Part shown: one piece after another, positions 1-8,502 of the stretch
Numbering within the stretch: the stretch's first letter is position 1
Layout: every line of letters begins with the position of its first letter
Source: a virus
IMG/VR virus record: IMGVR_UViG_3300048922_000076
Span: 1 to 42,502 of that record
DNA length: 42,502 nucleotides
Direction: 5' to 3' (one strand)
Program-made: the position numbers and the translations under genes
The notes under the pieces: generated by a model
What the model saw: only the letters and a program-made list of their open reading frames with translations
Told to the model about the DNA's origin: nothing
Databases searched by the model: none

Positions 1-204
1 ATTGCTTGAGCCATCACTGTTAAGCAGCGGCGTTCCATCCAGAAAAATTGATTGCCCAGTCAGACCGCCGCCAAATTCCCCTTCACCGAGCGCGATAAGC
101 AGTTTTGCCTTCGCGATGGACTGAAGATCATCTGGCTGTTCTACAGGCGTACGTGATGAAGAACTGCCGCCCTTGCGGCCTTTTATTTTGGTTGCGGTTG
201 CCAT
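1..204 (-). CDS. J: Central tail tip / host specificity protein J, N-terminal fragment
   Basis: The gene starts at an ATG at 204 and runs off the left edge, so only about 68 N-terminal residues are visible. The fragment has a basic, Ser-rich start (KIKGRKGGSSSS) followed by a segment ending LFLDGTPLLN-like (…SIFLDGTPLLNSDG), which matches the start of lambda J, where LKSVLLNSTPVLDTEG follows a similar basic leader. In lambda, J forms the tip of the non-contractile tail and binds the host receptor. The position right after gene I is the lambda order (K-I-J). A terminator-like hairpin lies just upstream. The receptor-binding part cannot be seen. Confidence 0.85.
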   Translation of the reverse strand, partial: MATATKIKGRKGGSSSSRTPVEQPDDLQSIAKAKLLIALGEGEFGGGLTGQSIFLDGTPLLNSDGSSN

Positions 205-214
205 ATTGCGCCCA

Positions 215-237
215 TAAAAAAGGCCGCCTGAGCGACC
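215..237 (-). terminator. Intrinsic terminator between I and J
   Basis: On the minus strand GGTCGC-TCAG-GCGGCC forms a 6-bp stem (one G-U) followed by TTTTTT. It sits between the stop of I and the start of J. Late transcription would have to read through it, as Q-modified polymerase can. Confidence 0.6.
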
Positions 238-263
238 TTAGAGGTAAGAATGAGGTGATGAGG

Positions 264-842
264 TTATTGCTGGTCTTCTACATAAATACCGGCGGAAATA
301 ATCGCGCCGCCGATCCGGCGTTTTCCGTAAAGAAGGGGAACCGGATATCCCTGAGCTGCCGTATTTGTAACGCTGCCGAAGGCATAGGAAGCCTGGTTAT
401 CTGCATCCTGCTTACTGGCGAGACCGGCGGTCTGCGGGGATAGCATTTGAATGACGCCGCCAGCCATTAGAGCCACACCAGGAGCGATAAGCACACCACC
501 ACCATATGCAGATGTTAATGTTCCAACAACAACCAGTATCGCACCGAGTATTGTTTGTAGTAGTCCGGCTCGTTTACTGCCGATAATTACAGGTGTAATA
601 CGAATTACATCACCTGTTACCGGATAACCTAAATCATCCTCGCCAATGTTTTTCTTTCCTTTGAACACAGCATAAGTAATGCCTCTGTTTTTGCTGTTAT
701 TCATATATCTTTCAAAGCCAGGAATGGTGCAACTAAGCGCTCTCCCGGCCTCTGAAACAGTGCGAATAAGTCGGTAATGAGATTTACCAAAAATTTTACC
801 GAGCGAACCTCCGAGTTCAATTCGAGTCATTAATTCTTGCAT
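264..842 (-). CDS. I: Tail assembly protein I
   Basis: A 192-residue protein in the lambda gene I position between K and J. A hydrophobic, glycine-rich central stretch (about residues 90-135, with ILGAILVVVGTLTSAYGGG and a second hydrophobic run) precedes a C-terminal region rich in small residues ending GGAIISAGIYVEDQQ. This layout is typical of lambda I family members, which are needed for tail tip assembly but are not found in the mature virion. The ATG at 842 is chosen because AAGGAGG lies 7 bases before it; the next in-frame ATG is four codons on. The gene overlaps the end of K by 13 bases. Confidence 0.85.
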   Translation of the reverse strand: MQELMTRIELGGSLGKIFGKSHYRLIRTVSEAGRALSCTIPGFERYMNNSKNRGITYAVFKGKKNIGEDDLGYPVTGDVIRITPVIIGSKRAGLLQTILGAILVVVGTLTSAYGGGVLIAPGVALMAGGVIQMLSPQTAGLASKQDADNQASYAFGSVTNTAAQGYPVPLLYGKRRIGGAIISAGIYVEDQQ

Positions 843-1564
843 GCCTCCCCCTCCTTCATTAGGTCTTTGTGCCTGACCATTTTCATGGTCCGTTCCTGCC
901 AGTATCCGCCGTAAGGCACCCGGTTACTGAGCATGCCGTACATGTGGTGCATAAGCATGTTGCCTTCGAGCAGGATCCCCGCGTGATTCCACTTTTTAGA
1001 TTGAACCTGCATGATCACCATATCGCCCGGCACTGGTGGCCCGTTGAATTCGCGAAATCCACATTCGTACCAGCAGTCCTGATAAAAATTATCTGGGTGC
1101 TCATCTTCCCACCATGGGTAATCGACACGGTAATCGGTCAGTTCAATGCCATGCGTCTGCCGGTAATAGCTCATGACCAGACCCCAGCAATCGGTGTGCC
1201 CGAGCACGAACGGGCGCTCGAGCAACGGCAATTCACCGCGCGGCTGAATGGTACGAAAATCCCCCTCCGGCCAGCTCACGATGTGCCAGGGTAATTCGGT
1301 TGCATCGCACTGCGCCTTATCCAGTTCGCTCGGCTGCGTTGTTGCATCGGGGTGACTGTGAACGATGGAAATAACCGTTCCCCAGTCTTCGGCGTCAGCA
1401 TAACCCACAGGATCGAGGTGAAAATCTTCGGTGGGATTGGCGGCCAGATTGGCACAGGGGAAATAACGTTCAACCCGGCTTTTCTGCGCTACCACGCCAC
1501 AGCATTCTTGCGGGTAGCTCTGCCGGGCATGTTCAAAAATAGCCTGCAGGGTTTTATCTCGCAT
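830..1564 (-). CDS. K: Tail tip assembly protein K (JAMM + NlpC/P60 peptidase)
   Basis: A 244-residue protein with two peptidase domains. The N-terminal half holds a JAMM/Mov34 metal site: a Glu near residue 21 (QECCGVV) and HSHPDATTQPSELD at about residues 69-82. The C-terminal half is NlpC/P60-like, with the nucleophile Cys in HTDCWGLV and the His in WNHAGILLEG. Lambda K has the same two-domain build; the NlpC/P60 part is thought to cut peptidoglycan during tip assembly or DNA entry. The gene lies two bases after L and overlaps I, so the tip genes are translationally linked. All expected catalytic residues are visible. Confidence 0.92.
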   Translation of the reverse strand: MRDKTLQAIFEHARQSYPQECCGVVAQKSRVERYFPCANLAANPTEDFHLDPVGYADAEDWGTVISIVHSHPDATTQPSELDKAQCDATELPWHIVSWPEGDFRTIQPRGELPLLERPFVLGHTDCWGLVMSYYRQTHGIELTDYRVDYPWWEDEHPDNFYQDCWYECGFREFNGPPVPGDMVIMQVQSKKWNHAGILLEGNMLMHHMYGMLSNRVPYGGYWQERTMKMVRHKDLMKEGEACKN

Positions 1565-1566
1565 AT

Positions 1567-3231
1567 TCAGCTCTTAATCAGAGATGTGCCCGGGAAGCCG
1601 CCAAACGGCAATTCGTTATTTGCCCCGAAGCGGGGCTTGCAACCCGTATTCAACGTGCCGTTGCACACGTCGAGAGATGGGTCGCTAACCGGATTACCGT
1701 GCTTATCGAAATAGTTGGTACCGGCATAATCGCAGCCATCCCCTGAACGGTATTTGCCACGGATGCACCAGGTGCAGAGAGAATGAAGCTGCCGGGTCGG
1801 GATCATCAACCCCTGCAAATCCATCGGGCTGCTCAGCGTGAACTCAACGGAGATGTTGGTTTCCATGCTCTTGCTGTCGATATAGAAAACCTGCAACTTC
1901 TCCTGCGTGGCGTCCGCCGTGGCATTCCCGCCAGCAAAGTTTCGGGCGTCGAGGTATTGCGCCAGCGTATCGTGAATGGTCACCACAGCCTGAAGCATGT
2001 CATCGTAAGCCAGACAAAGCGCGGTGATCGACCCGTCAAGATTCGCCACAGTCAGTTTCGGCTGTGCGCTGCTGCCGCTTGTGGAAGCCTCAATACCTTC
2101 AATCTGAACCGGCCACGCTGAATATTCGTTACCCTGCCACCAGATGGATTTTGCAGGCAGTTTTGATTCGTCGTAAACCGGCGTCCCACCAATATATTCA
2201 ATTTTGGTGATATAACGGGTGCCCCACGGCTTAGTTGCTGCAGGTAGCGCAATTGAACCGGCAGACCCGAAAGACAGACTGGCTGTCTCGCCGGTTGAAT
2301 AAGTTATTTTTATTCCTGAAGCACCATTGGCAGGAATGGTGGCGGCCGCTGATGGACGTGTTACCGCGGCTGCACTGGTTGCTATATAGCTTGTTGGCTG
2401 AGGCCCCTTTTCTGCCTGCGGCCCCCAGATATCAATCCCATTAACGCCGTCACCAGTCCAGGAAGGTGACCGCGTTTGAGATACATCCTGAATAACACCA
2501 AATCCGACATTCCCCGTGGTACTGGCAGATCCTGATACCAAGGTTGTTGAGCTACAGAAAAACCATCCGTCAGCCAAAGGGACGATTTGAATGTTGTCGG
2601 CATTTCCTTGAGTAACCCCCGTATTAAGGTCAAAGTTCGCGTAAGACCCGCTGATTCCATTTACGCCTGCACCCCAGATTATCTGCAAGACGCTATATCC
2701 ATTAGCTTTTGCAAAAATTGATGTCGTTAACGTATCCCCTTGAGAAAGCGAACCAGAGACATTTTGCACCAGCTGGTGAGTACCGTTAGATGTTAATGGG
2801 GTTAATTTTGTGGCTGAAATTCCATTATTTGGTGAAGGCCGGTTCGTGACAATTGTCATGGCCCCTTTTGTCCAGTTGGACACACCTATATTGCCGGAAT
2901 ATTTTAGGATGTTAGTTGCTGCAGGCTCAGGCTCTGTTCTCCCACCAAGTTCAAGCGGCCACTGGTTAGCCGCTGCCTGGTAGATTTTCCCATCCTGACC
3001 AATATAACTGGCCGCACCAGCGCGCTGGAATGTCACACGATTATCCAGCGCGGTTTCTGTCAAATTGATAGGACTCAGGGGATTAGCCGCAGCAATTTCA
3101 TCCTCGGTGTAAGCCAGATTGTAATTGTGAAATCTGAGGACTTCGCCGGTGCCAAAAGCGGTACCGTCCACCTCAAAAAGCCGGACAGTGTCACCCGGCT
3201 CTAATTTCTGATAATCGTTGTTTATGCTCAT
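1567..3231 (-). CDS. L: Minor tail protein L with large inserted carbohydrate-binding-like domain
   Basis: 554 residues, against 232 in lambda L. The C-terminal 200 residues are recognisably L: KSIWWQGNEYSAWPVQIEG, then PKLTVANLDGSI, then a Cys-rich end (CTWC at about 484, followed by further Cys in GDGC, DVC and TGC) that in lambda L binds an iron-sulphur cluster. A short N-terminal strand (VRLFEVDG) also fits L. Between about residues 40 and 335 is an insertion. Its core, from TNILKYSG to PTSYIATSAAAVTRP, is the beta-sandwich type seen in many phage tail proteins and usually annotated as carbohydrate-binding or concanavalin-like. It overlaps M by 4 bases. The function of the insert is inferred. 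Confidence 0.85.
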   Translation of the reverse strand: MSINNDYQKLEPGDTVRLFEVDGTAFGTGEVLRFHNYNLAYTEDEIAAANPLSPINLTETALDNRVTFQRAGAASYIGQDGKIYQAAANQWPLELGGRTEPEPAATNILKYSGNIGVSNWTKGAMTIVTNRPSPNNGISATKLTPLTSNGTHQLVQNVSGSLSQGDTLTTSIFAKANGYSVLQIIWGAGVNGISGSYANFDLNTGVTQGNADNIQIVPLADGWFFCSSTTLVSGSASTTGNVGFGVIQDVSQTRSPSWTGDGVNGIDIWGPQAEKGPQPTSYIATSAAAVTRPSAAATIPANGASGIKITYSTGETASLSFGSAGSIALPAATKPWGTRYITKIEYIGGTPVYDESKLPAKSIWWQGNEYSAWPVQIEGIEASTSGSSAQPKLTVANLDGSITALCLAYDDMLQAVVTIHDTLAQYLDARNFAGGNATADATQEKLQVFYIDSKSMETNISVEFTLSSPMDLQGLMIPTRQLHSLCTWCIRGKYRSGDGCDYAGTNYFDKHGNPVSDPSLDVCNGTLNTGCKPRFGANNELPFGGFPGTSLIKS

Positions 3232-3566
3232 GGTTTAAATGCCTGCATAAAGGTCGCATCAAGGTTGTATTTTCCATTTCCCAGCGCGGTCGGCTTGTAA
3301 GTCTCACACCTGAAAAAACCAATCGATTCAAGGGGTGGTGTCCACAGAAAAGATTTTTTACCTGCATGTGAATCAAGGAAATTTTTGATTGCTGAAATGT
3401 AAGACTCGTTGCCGGTAAAACTTAACGTCCATTCCTGGCTTTTCGCATTTAAACCATCACCGGCAACCTGAGCGTAACCATCGCCAAACTGTGCCTTGCG
3501 AATACGAAATGTCGTATCCGCCTCCGCATTCAAGCGCGGGCACCATGTAAAAGTTTCAATCGCCAT
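3228..3566 (-). CDS. M: Minor tail protein M
   Basis: A 112-residue protein in the lambda M position between tape measure H and L. It has the typical M pattern: TFTWCPRLNAEADTTFRIR, then QFGDGYAQVAGDGLN, WTLSFTG and a C-terminal YNLDATFMQAF. M forms a ring of the tail tip complex on which the tube is built. The stop of H is only 3 bases upstream of the start, and the end overlaps the L start in ATGA. Length is normal for the family (lambda M 109 residues). Confidence 0.9.
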   Translation of the reverse strand: MAIETFTWCPRLNAEADTTFRIRKAQFGDGYAQVAGDGLNAKSQEWTLSFTGNESYISAIKNFLDSHAGKKSFLWTPPLESIGFFRCETYKPTALGNGKYNLDATFMQAFKP

Positions 3567-3569
3567 TTA

Positions 3570-6500
3570 TCACCTGCTTTTCATTGCATTCCAGATGTCA
3601 CCGCCCGGGCGTAAATCTTTCGCCTTTTCCTGCTGATAAAGTTGCTTAACATAGTTGGCGATCTGCGTTCCGAATTGTTCCCATCCCTCGGAGGATTTCG
3701 AGCTGGAGTTACCGTTCCCATCAATAGAGATGTAAACCTGAGGTGCACCACCTGAGACGCCGGAAGAGTTACCCCCACCCACCGCTCTCACGCCGAGCGA
3801 ACCGTCAGCAGCCCGGGTAAGTGGCATGATGGCTTCCGGCCCTGCCTCTCCGAATACCCCAGCGCCCTGCGCAAAAGCAAACATGGTTGGCGTGTTGTAG
3901 ACTCCGCCGCTGAATGAATTCAGGGACGGTGAATCGTAGACGCCGCCTTTGGCGTTAAAACTCAGATTGCTATACGCACCAGAAGAGAATGAGCTGGACG
4001 CTGCCGCGCCGGATGTGCCAGAACCGCCGAAGTAACTCGCAACGCCACCAACCAGAGAGCCGAATAAACCAGATGACGAAGAAGAACCGCCTCCCATAGC
4101 GCTGACCACCGCCATCTGAAGCGCCACTTTTTCAATAATCTGCAGGATTGACACGCCCCATGACTTCCAGCTCACCTTGTTGCCTTCCAGCATTGAAGTG
4201 ACGTTGGTGAACGCGCTATCAAGAGTATTTTTCACGCCATCTGAAACGGTTCCTGATACGTTACTGACTTCCTCGAGCCAGTTGTTGTATCCCTTCGAGG
4301 CGCCAGACATCCAGTCTGCCTCCGCTGCAGCAGTGGCTTTATATTTCTTATCCAGTTCGGTCAGAGCGGCATCACGCGCCGCTATGGCCTGTGCGCCCTG
4401 GTCGGTTTTAGAGAACACCCTGTTAACCTGTTGGGTTTCATCAAAACGCGCGCGCTGCCGGTCACTCAGCCCCGCCGTTTCGGTCGTCAGCGCCGCCTCA
4501 TCCCGGTATTTTCTGGCGGCATCCGTTAAGTCCTTCAAAGCATCGGCCTGTTCGCGCTGTTTTCTGACCGTTTCGTCAGCGCGCTGATTCCACTTAGCGA
4601 GCTCAGCAGATGAAGCCTGAATGGCTTTGCGCTGTTCGTCCGTCCATTTGGTACCGGCCTGGTGAGAGGCAGCATAAAGCTCAGAAGCCTTTTCACCTTC
4701 AGTGGCCCTGACCTTTTGAACCTCGATAGCGACCGTCAGATCGGCCATTTTGCGGCTGTATTGCTCGGCGACTGTCGCCGCTTCACGCTCTGCCTTGTTC
4801 TGGGCATTGGTGGCGGCAGTGCCGTCCTTTTTGGCCTGTGCCGCTGCGGCATCTTTTTTGGCTGCCTGATCTTTGTTGTAGATGTAAGTCGTATAGAGTG
4901 CGCCGGTAAGTTTCAGATCCTCGGCTTCATAAACATATTGCTGATGAAGCTTTTGCAGCCCTGAAAGGTTGGCTAACTCGTTTTCACGCCGGGATTTTTC
5001 AACTGCGGTGGATTGCTGAGGTGTAGCATTCGCGGTTGAAACTACAGGCCCGGCATATTGGGGCGGCGTGGCACCGGCTGTCGCGGACATTGACCGGTTA
5101 AGCAGGTCATATGCACCTTTCAGAATGGAGACCGCTCCAGCCTGTTCGATAGCCTTTTTAGTTGCCAGATCACTGGCGTCATTGACTAACTTCTGAGTGC
5201 TGGCCACTTTCGCCGCAGCATTCTCGCGTTCGTATTCCAGTTTGTTCAGCTTGTCGGTCAGTTCGATGTTTTTAGCGGTGATGTCCGCCTGATCCATGAA
5301 CGTGTTCAACTGGGTTACGGTCGGGTGTGCGTTATAGTCCTGCTGGATCTGATCCAACCCTTTCAGGCTGTCTTTCACTTTGGCAATCTGAACATCCAGA
5401 TCGGCAAGGTCGCTTTTCTGTGCGGCCAGAGAAGAACGTGCGTCACCGGCTGTGGCCTTCAGGCCAAGTACCGACATGGTCTGAAGCTTGCCGTTTATCT
5501 CATCGAGATTATTGGCAAAGCTCACGGCTTCCTGATGAACCTGCTGTGTATGCTGGTACAGACCATACATTGCCGTTCCGGCCGAAATAATAAGCCCCGG
5601 CCAACCGCCGAGCAGGCTAAGAACGCCGCCTCCCAGCCGATTCATGACTGATGCTGTGTTATTCAGCTGGTTCATCGCCGCAGAACGCCCGCTGATAGCG
5701 CTGTTCAGTGATGTCTGGGCGGCAGCTAAATTCCGTTCAGCGAGAATTTGCGCCTCAATAGATGTTGCTGCAGCCCTTGCCTGTTGCGCACGATACACAG
5801 TCTGGCGTGCAGCGGCCACGCTGACTTGTGCGCCACGTACTTGAGCCTGTGCCAGCGCCACCTCGGCAGCAGTGTTTGAGATTACTGCGGCCGTTGACTG
5901 GGCGACACTTCCCACCATATTCCCGAAGTACCGGGCAATGCCTAATCCAACCAGCGCGCCCGTAACATTGGCAACGGTATTAATGTTTTTCGCAAGTCCA
6001 TCCAACACGCCAGACAGACTCGATGACGCGCCAACTGCATCATTTGCACCGCCCACCCATGCGAGGAAGGCATTTTGCACTTTCTGGGCGGATCCGCTGA
6101 TCGAAGCCGGGAGAGTTTCAAATTCTTTTCTGAGCACCTGAACATTGGTCAGCAATGGGACGATCTTGTCAGTCGTCAACTCTCCGTTGTTCGCCATGTT
6201 ACGGAGCCCGCCAACCGTGGTACCCAACCCATCGGCAAGAAGCTTCGCCAACCGTCCGCCGTTCTCCATGATGGCGTTGAACTCTTCACCCCGCAAAACG
6301 CCGGAACCTAATGCCTGGCTGAGCTGCGTGATCACCGAACTGGCTTCTTCTGTGCTGGCCCCTGACAGTTTCAACGACGTAGCCACAGTTTCGGTGACCT
6401 TCGCAACGTCTGAAGACGCATAGCCTGCGGCACGTAGCGCCTGGGCAATACGGCTGTAAAGGTTGCTGTTTGCCTCGAGAGAAGTCCCTGTGCGCTGGCT

Positions 6501-6854
6501 GATTTCCATTAGCGTGCGCTGTGATGTGGCGTAATCGTCGGTTGAGGTTGAAGCTAAACGCAGGCGCCCATTTAACTGGTTCCATGTGTCAGCAAATTCA
6601 ATAAGTTGGTGAGTAGCGAATGCGCCAGCAAAAGCACCGGCTAAACCCGCTGCAGATGACTGAACAGAAGATAATTGTGCGCTGAGTTCTGAAACCGCCT
6701 GGCGGGTGTTTCGTGCAGCAGCAGCAGCCTTCTTACCGCCCTGCTCCATTGTTTTGTAATAATCAGCCCCCATCCGGGAAGCACGGGAAATTTCAGACTG
6801 AAATGAACTGGAGTTCGCTGAAATTTTGATAATAAGTTCGCGCAGCGTAGCCAT
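3570..6854 (-). CDS. H: Tail tape measure protein H
   Basis: 1094 residues, the longest gene in the window. The N-terminal region (about 1-300) has the tape-measure pattern of lambda H: LIIKISANSSSFQSEI, a long Ala/Gln-rich helical stretch, then ISQRTGTSLEANSNLYSRIA and LRGEEFNAIMENGGRLAKLL. Hydrophobic segments near 290-310 and 410-435 are likely membrane-interacting. Residues about 470-850 are coiled coil. The C-terminus has the Gly/Ser-rich region and FGEAGPEAIMPLTR, a typical H tail. H sets tail length and is ejected during DNA entry. It lies downstream of G/T, whose products chaperone it. Confidence 0.95.
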   Translation of the reverse strand: MATLRELIIKISANSSSFQSEISRASRMGADYYKTMEQGGKKAAAAARNTRQAVSELSAQLSSVQSSAAGLAGAFAGAFATHQLIEFADTWNQLNGRLRLASTSTDDYATSQRTLMEISQRTGTSLEANSNLYSRIAQALRAAGYASSDVAKVTETVATSLKLSGASTEEASSVITQLSQALGSGVLRGEEFNAIMENGGRLAKLLADGLGTTVGGLRNMANNGELTTDKIVPLLTNVQVLRKEFETLPASISGSAQKVQNAFLAWVGGANDAVGASSSLSGVLDGLAKNINTVANVTGALVGLGIARYFGNMVGSVAQSTAAVISNTAAEVALAQAQVRGAQVSVAAARQTVYRAQQARAAATSIEAQILAERNLAAAQTSLNSAISGRSAAMNQLNNTASVMNRLGGGVLSLLGGWPGLIISAGTAMYGLYQHTQQVHQEAVSFANNLDEINGKLQTMSVLGLKATAGDARSSLAAQKSDLADLDVQIAKVKDSLKGLDQIQQDYNAHPTVTQLNTFMDQADITAKNIELTDKLNKLEYERENAAAKVASTQKLVNDASDLATKKAIEQAGAVSILKGAYDLLNRSMSATAGATPPQYAGPVVSTANATPQQSTAVEKSRRENELANLSGLQKLHQQYVYEAEDLKLTGALYTTYIYNKDQAAKKDAAAAQAKKDGTAATNAQNKAEREAATVAEQYSRKMADLTVAIEVQKVRATEGEKASELYAASHQAGTKWTDEQRKAIQASSAELAKWNQRADETVRKQREQADALKDLTDAARKYRDEAALTTETAGLSDRQRARFDETQQVNRVFSKTDQGAQAIAARDAALTELDKKYKATAAAEADWMSGASKGYNNWLEEVSNVSGTVSDGVKNTLDSAFTNVTSMLEGNKVSWKSWGVSILQIIEKVALQMAVVSAMGGGSSSSSGLFGSLVGGVASYFGGSGTSGAAASSSFSSGAYSNLSFNAKGGVYDSPSLNSFSGGVYNTPTMFAFAQGAGVFGEAGPEAIMPLTRAADGSLGVRAVGGGNSSGVSGGAPQVYISIDGNGNSSSKSSEGWEQFGTQIANYVKQLYQQEKAKDLRPGGDIWNAMKSR

Positions 6855-6885
6855 ATTTCACCCATAAACCCCGCCTGCGCGGGTA

Positions 6886-7571
6886 TCAAAGACCGCCTAA
6901 AAACTCTTCAAAATCACTAATTTCTTTCTCTTCTTCCGTCTGGCCCCACTTCAGCAGCACATCGTTTAAGCTGAGTTTTCCGCCCTGTGCATTGATAGTT
7001 GCGGTCGCGACTTGCGCAGCCTGAACATCACCACGCCAGTCGCCGATAGGGCTTAACCGGTCATAGGCGATCCACATTTTCAATTCACTGGCGGTAAGGG
7101 TTTGGCGGAGTTCGTGAACGGTGCGCCCCAGACGGAGCGCCAGAGAGAAGAGGAAGAAAGTCAGCGGCTCTTTTACTTTTTTTCAGCAGATTCCTGACTC
7201 AGGCCTAAGGCCAGAGCCTGTTGCAGTAATCGCACATGGACTGGCCCGTAAATTTCTGAGACCTGTTCTTTATCTTCAGGTGAAAACACCTGGGCGCCGG
7301 TCTCATCCAGCAGCACATCGATAAACAGGATCACATCCGCATCGCGGTTACGAATGAAGGTTTCAGTCGGTGTCAGTTTTGGGGGTTCTGTACCTTCCGG
7401 CAGTTCGGGAGAAAGAAAGGCGCGGAAATCAACCCAGGCTTGACCAGAGGGCTCGCGCAGGGTGACCTTGATGTCGCCCCATTCCGGTACCGAAACTTCT
7501 TTTGTGCGATATGCGCCAGACGGGGCCAAAGCCAGATCACGTAATGAGGCAGAGAGTGCCGTTTTCTTCAT
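6886..7571 (-). CDS. GT: G-T tail assembly chaperone (-1 frameshift fusion product)
   Basis: The long product starts as G at 7571 and slips -1 at A AAA AAG (7176-7182), just before the G stop at 7173-7175, then reads the T frame to 6886. The joined T part begins VKEPLTFFLFSLALRLG and continues through LRQTLTASELKMWIAYDR and a C-terminal acidic EEFLGGL. This is the expected T domain of siphophages, which contacts H and the tube protein while G coats H. Without the shift the T frame has only a weak internal TTG (7083) and no Shine-Dalgarno sequence. The frameshift is inferred from the sequence, but the slip site, overlap and order all agree. Confidence 0.88.
7173..7571 (-). CDS. G: Tail assembly chaperone G (unshifted product)
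   Basis: A 132-residue protein between V and H. The start MKKTALSASLRDLAL and a central PEWGDIKVTLREPSGQAW fit the Enterobacteria tail chaperone family. It ends SQESAEKK exactly on a slippery heptamer. In lambda the short product greatly outnumbers G-T and coats the tape measure protein until the tube polymerises; both are absent from the mature tail. A terminator hairpin lies upstream between V and G. Confidence 0.88.
   Translation of the reverse strand: MKKTALSASLRDLALAPSGAYRTKEVSVPEWGDIKVTLREPSGQAWVDFRAFLSPELPEGTEPPKLTPTETFIRNRDADVILFIDVLLDETGAQVFSPEDKEQVSEIYGPVHVRLLQQALALGLSQESAEKK
7176..7182 (-). promoter_or_regulatory. Programmed -1 ribosomal frameshift site A AAA AAG
   Basis: On the minus strand the last codons of G read GAA AAA AAG TAA. 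The heptamer A AAA AAG is in the correct zero frame (X XXY YYZ), with the stop codon as the next codon. It is the heptamer used by dnaX and many IS elements, and differs from the GGGAAAG of lambda. The -1 frame is open from here to the T stop. Confidence 0.85.
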
Positions 7572-7605
7572 TGTTGGGTTCTCTAAAAGTGAAGGAATTC
7601 AGGGT

Positions 7606-7629
7606 AAAAAAAAGCGGCCTGAGCCGCTT
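7606..7629 (-). terminator. Intrinsic terminator after V
   Basis: Minus strand AAGCGGC-TCAG-GCCGCTT with a run of T immediately after. It begins at the V stop codon, separating the abundant tube protein from the chaperone genes. Confidence 0.7.
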
Positions 7630-8098
7630 AGGAAGTTGCCTGAATGATAGGGATCGGCTTGCCGCGAACGCGCAGTGAATACGTCGCGCCGACGACGGAA
7701 GACGTAGCCGCTGACCATGAGCTTTGACGTACTTCTACGAGAATGTAGTAGCCATTGCCCGAAGCGAATTTCACGCGAAGCGCCCGCAATTCGTCATTTT
7801 CATATGCAGTCTGCAATGCGGCCTGTGCCTCTTCATCGCCAACCCAGTTACGGGTAATAGACATTTCTGCCGGAGCAGCGAGGCCGTTGGTCTGCTCCTG
7901 TTCGACGGAGCACAGCGTGGTGACATCAATGTCGCCTTTCTGCCCGCCGGTATAGGTGATTTCTTTCGTTGCGCATGCAGCTTCCAGCCAGGTGATCCCC
8001 ACGCCTGGAAAGCCAGGTGCGGTAAAATCAGCGGCAGAAACCGGCGCGTCGGTGACGGCGAACGTCATACCCTTTGTGACTTCGTATTTACTCGACAT
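7628..8098 (-). CDS. V: Major tail (tube) protein V
   Basis: 156 residues from the ATG at 8098, which has GGAG 6 bases upstream; a further in-frame ATG five codons earlier lacks a good site. The sequence has the tube-protein pattern of the lambda V/TTP family: KYEVTKGMTFAVTD, a central ITYTGGQKGDIDVTTLCS, EMSITRNW, and a C-terminal GATYSLRVRGKP. V polymerises as hexameric rings to form the tube. It lacks the extra C-terminal Ig-like domain of lambda V (246 residues). It is bracketed by terminators at 8113-8135 and 7606-7629, isolating this highly expressed gene. Confidence 0.88.
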   Translation of the reverse strand: MSSKYEVTKGMTFAVTDAPVSAADFTAPGFPGVGITWLEAACATKEITYTGGQKGDIDVTTLCSVEQEQTNGLAAPAEMSITRNWVGDEEAQAALQTAYENDELRALRVKFASGNGYYILVEVRQSSWSAATSSVVGATYSLRVRGKPIPIIQATS

Positions 8099-8112
8099 GT
8101 GATCTCCGGACA

Positions 8113-8135
8113 TAAAAAAACCGCCCGTAGGCGGT
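8113..8135 (-). terminator. Intrinsic terminator between U and V (CGTA-loop type)
   Basis: Minus strand ACCGCC-TACG-GGCGGT followed by seven T. The same hairpin recurs at 19730-19751 and 20703-20723. Confidence 0.8.
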
Positions 8136-8154
8136 CTATTGGTGAGGTGAAAGG

Positions 8155-8502
8155 TTATTGCTGGTTCTGAATTTCCAGCATGGCACGGTAGAGCCCGGTT
8201 TCTGACTCGTATCCGTTGGTTCGGTTAAGTTGCGTGAAATTCAGTGGCGCCAGCGCGTTTTGCACCAATTCACGAATTGCGCGGGCTTCATCAGGTGATT
8301 TGGCGTAGACATCAACCTGAACGGAATCTGTTTCTTCGGCAGGGCCGCAAAGGGTATCGCCAAAGTTTTCGCTGACAATACTGAAGACGATCCACGGCGC
8401 GCTGACAGCGGTTTGGCCTTCGGCATTCAGCGGTGCAACGTAGGGATAAACCTGCCCGCCGGCCAACGTACCTATGAGTGCAAAAACATCGGCTTCCGTC
8501 AT
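8155..8502 (-). CDS. U: Tail terminator protein U (DUF3168-like)
   Basis: 115 residues, start MTEADVFALIGTL, followed by VYPYVAPL…APWIVFSIVSE and QVDVYAKSPDEARAIRELV, the usual pattern of the DUF3168/gpU tail completion family. The protein caps the tube and provides the surface for head joining. The gene overlaps the upstream gp10-like gene by 4 bases and lies between it and V, the standard order in HK97-like phages. Length matches the family. Confidence 0.85.
   Translation of the reverse strand: MTEADVFALIGTLAGGQVYPYVAPLNAEGQTAVSAPWIVFSIVSENFGDTLCGPAEETDSVQVDVYAKSPDEARAIRELVQNALAPLNFTQLNRTNGYESETGLYRAMLEIQNQQ

Noticed and set aside
869-1714. Plus-strand frames opposite K and L
   Set aside because: They are opposite to conserved tail genes, without start signals or known motifs.
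4177-6585. Several frames of 65-136 codons inside the tape measure gene
   Set aside because: They are off-frame shadows of H, created by its Ala-rich codons.
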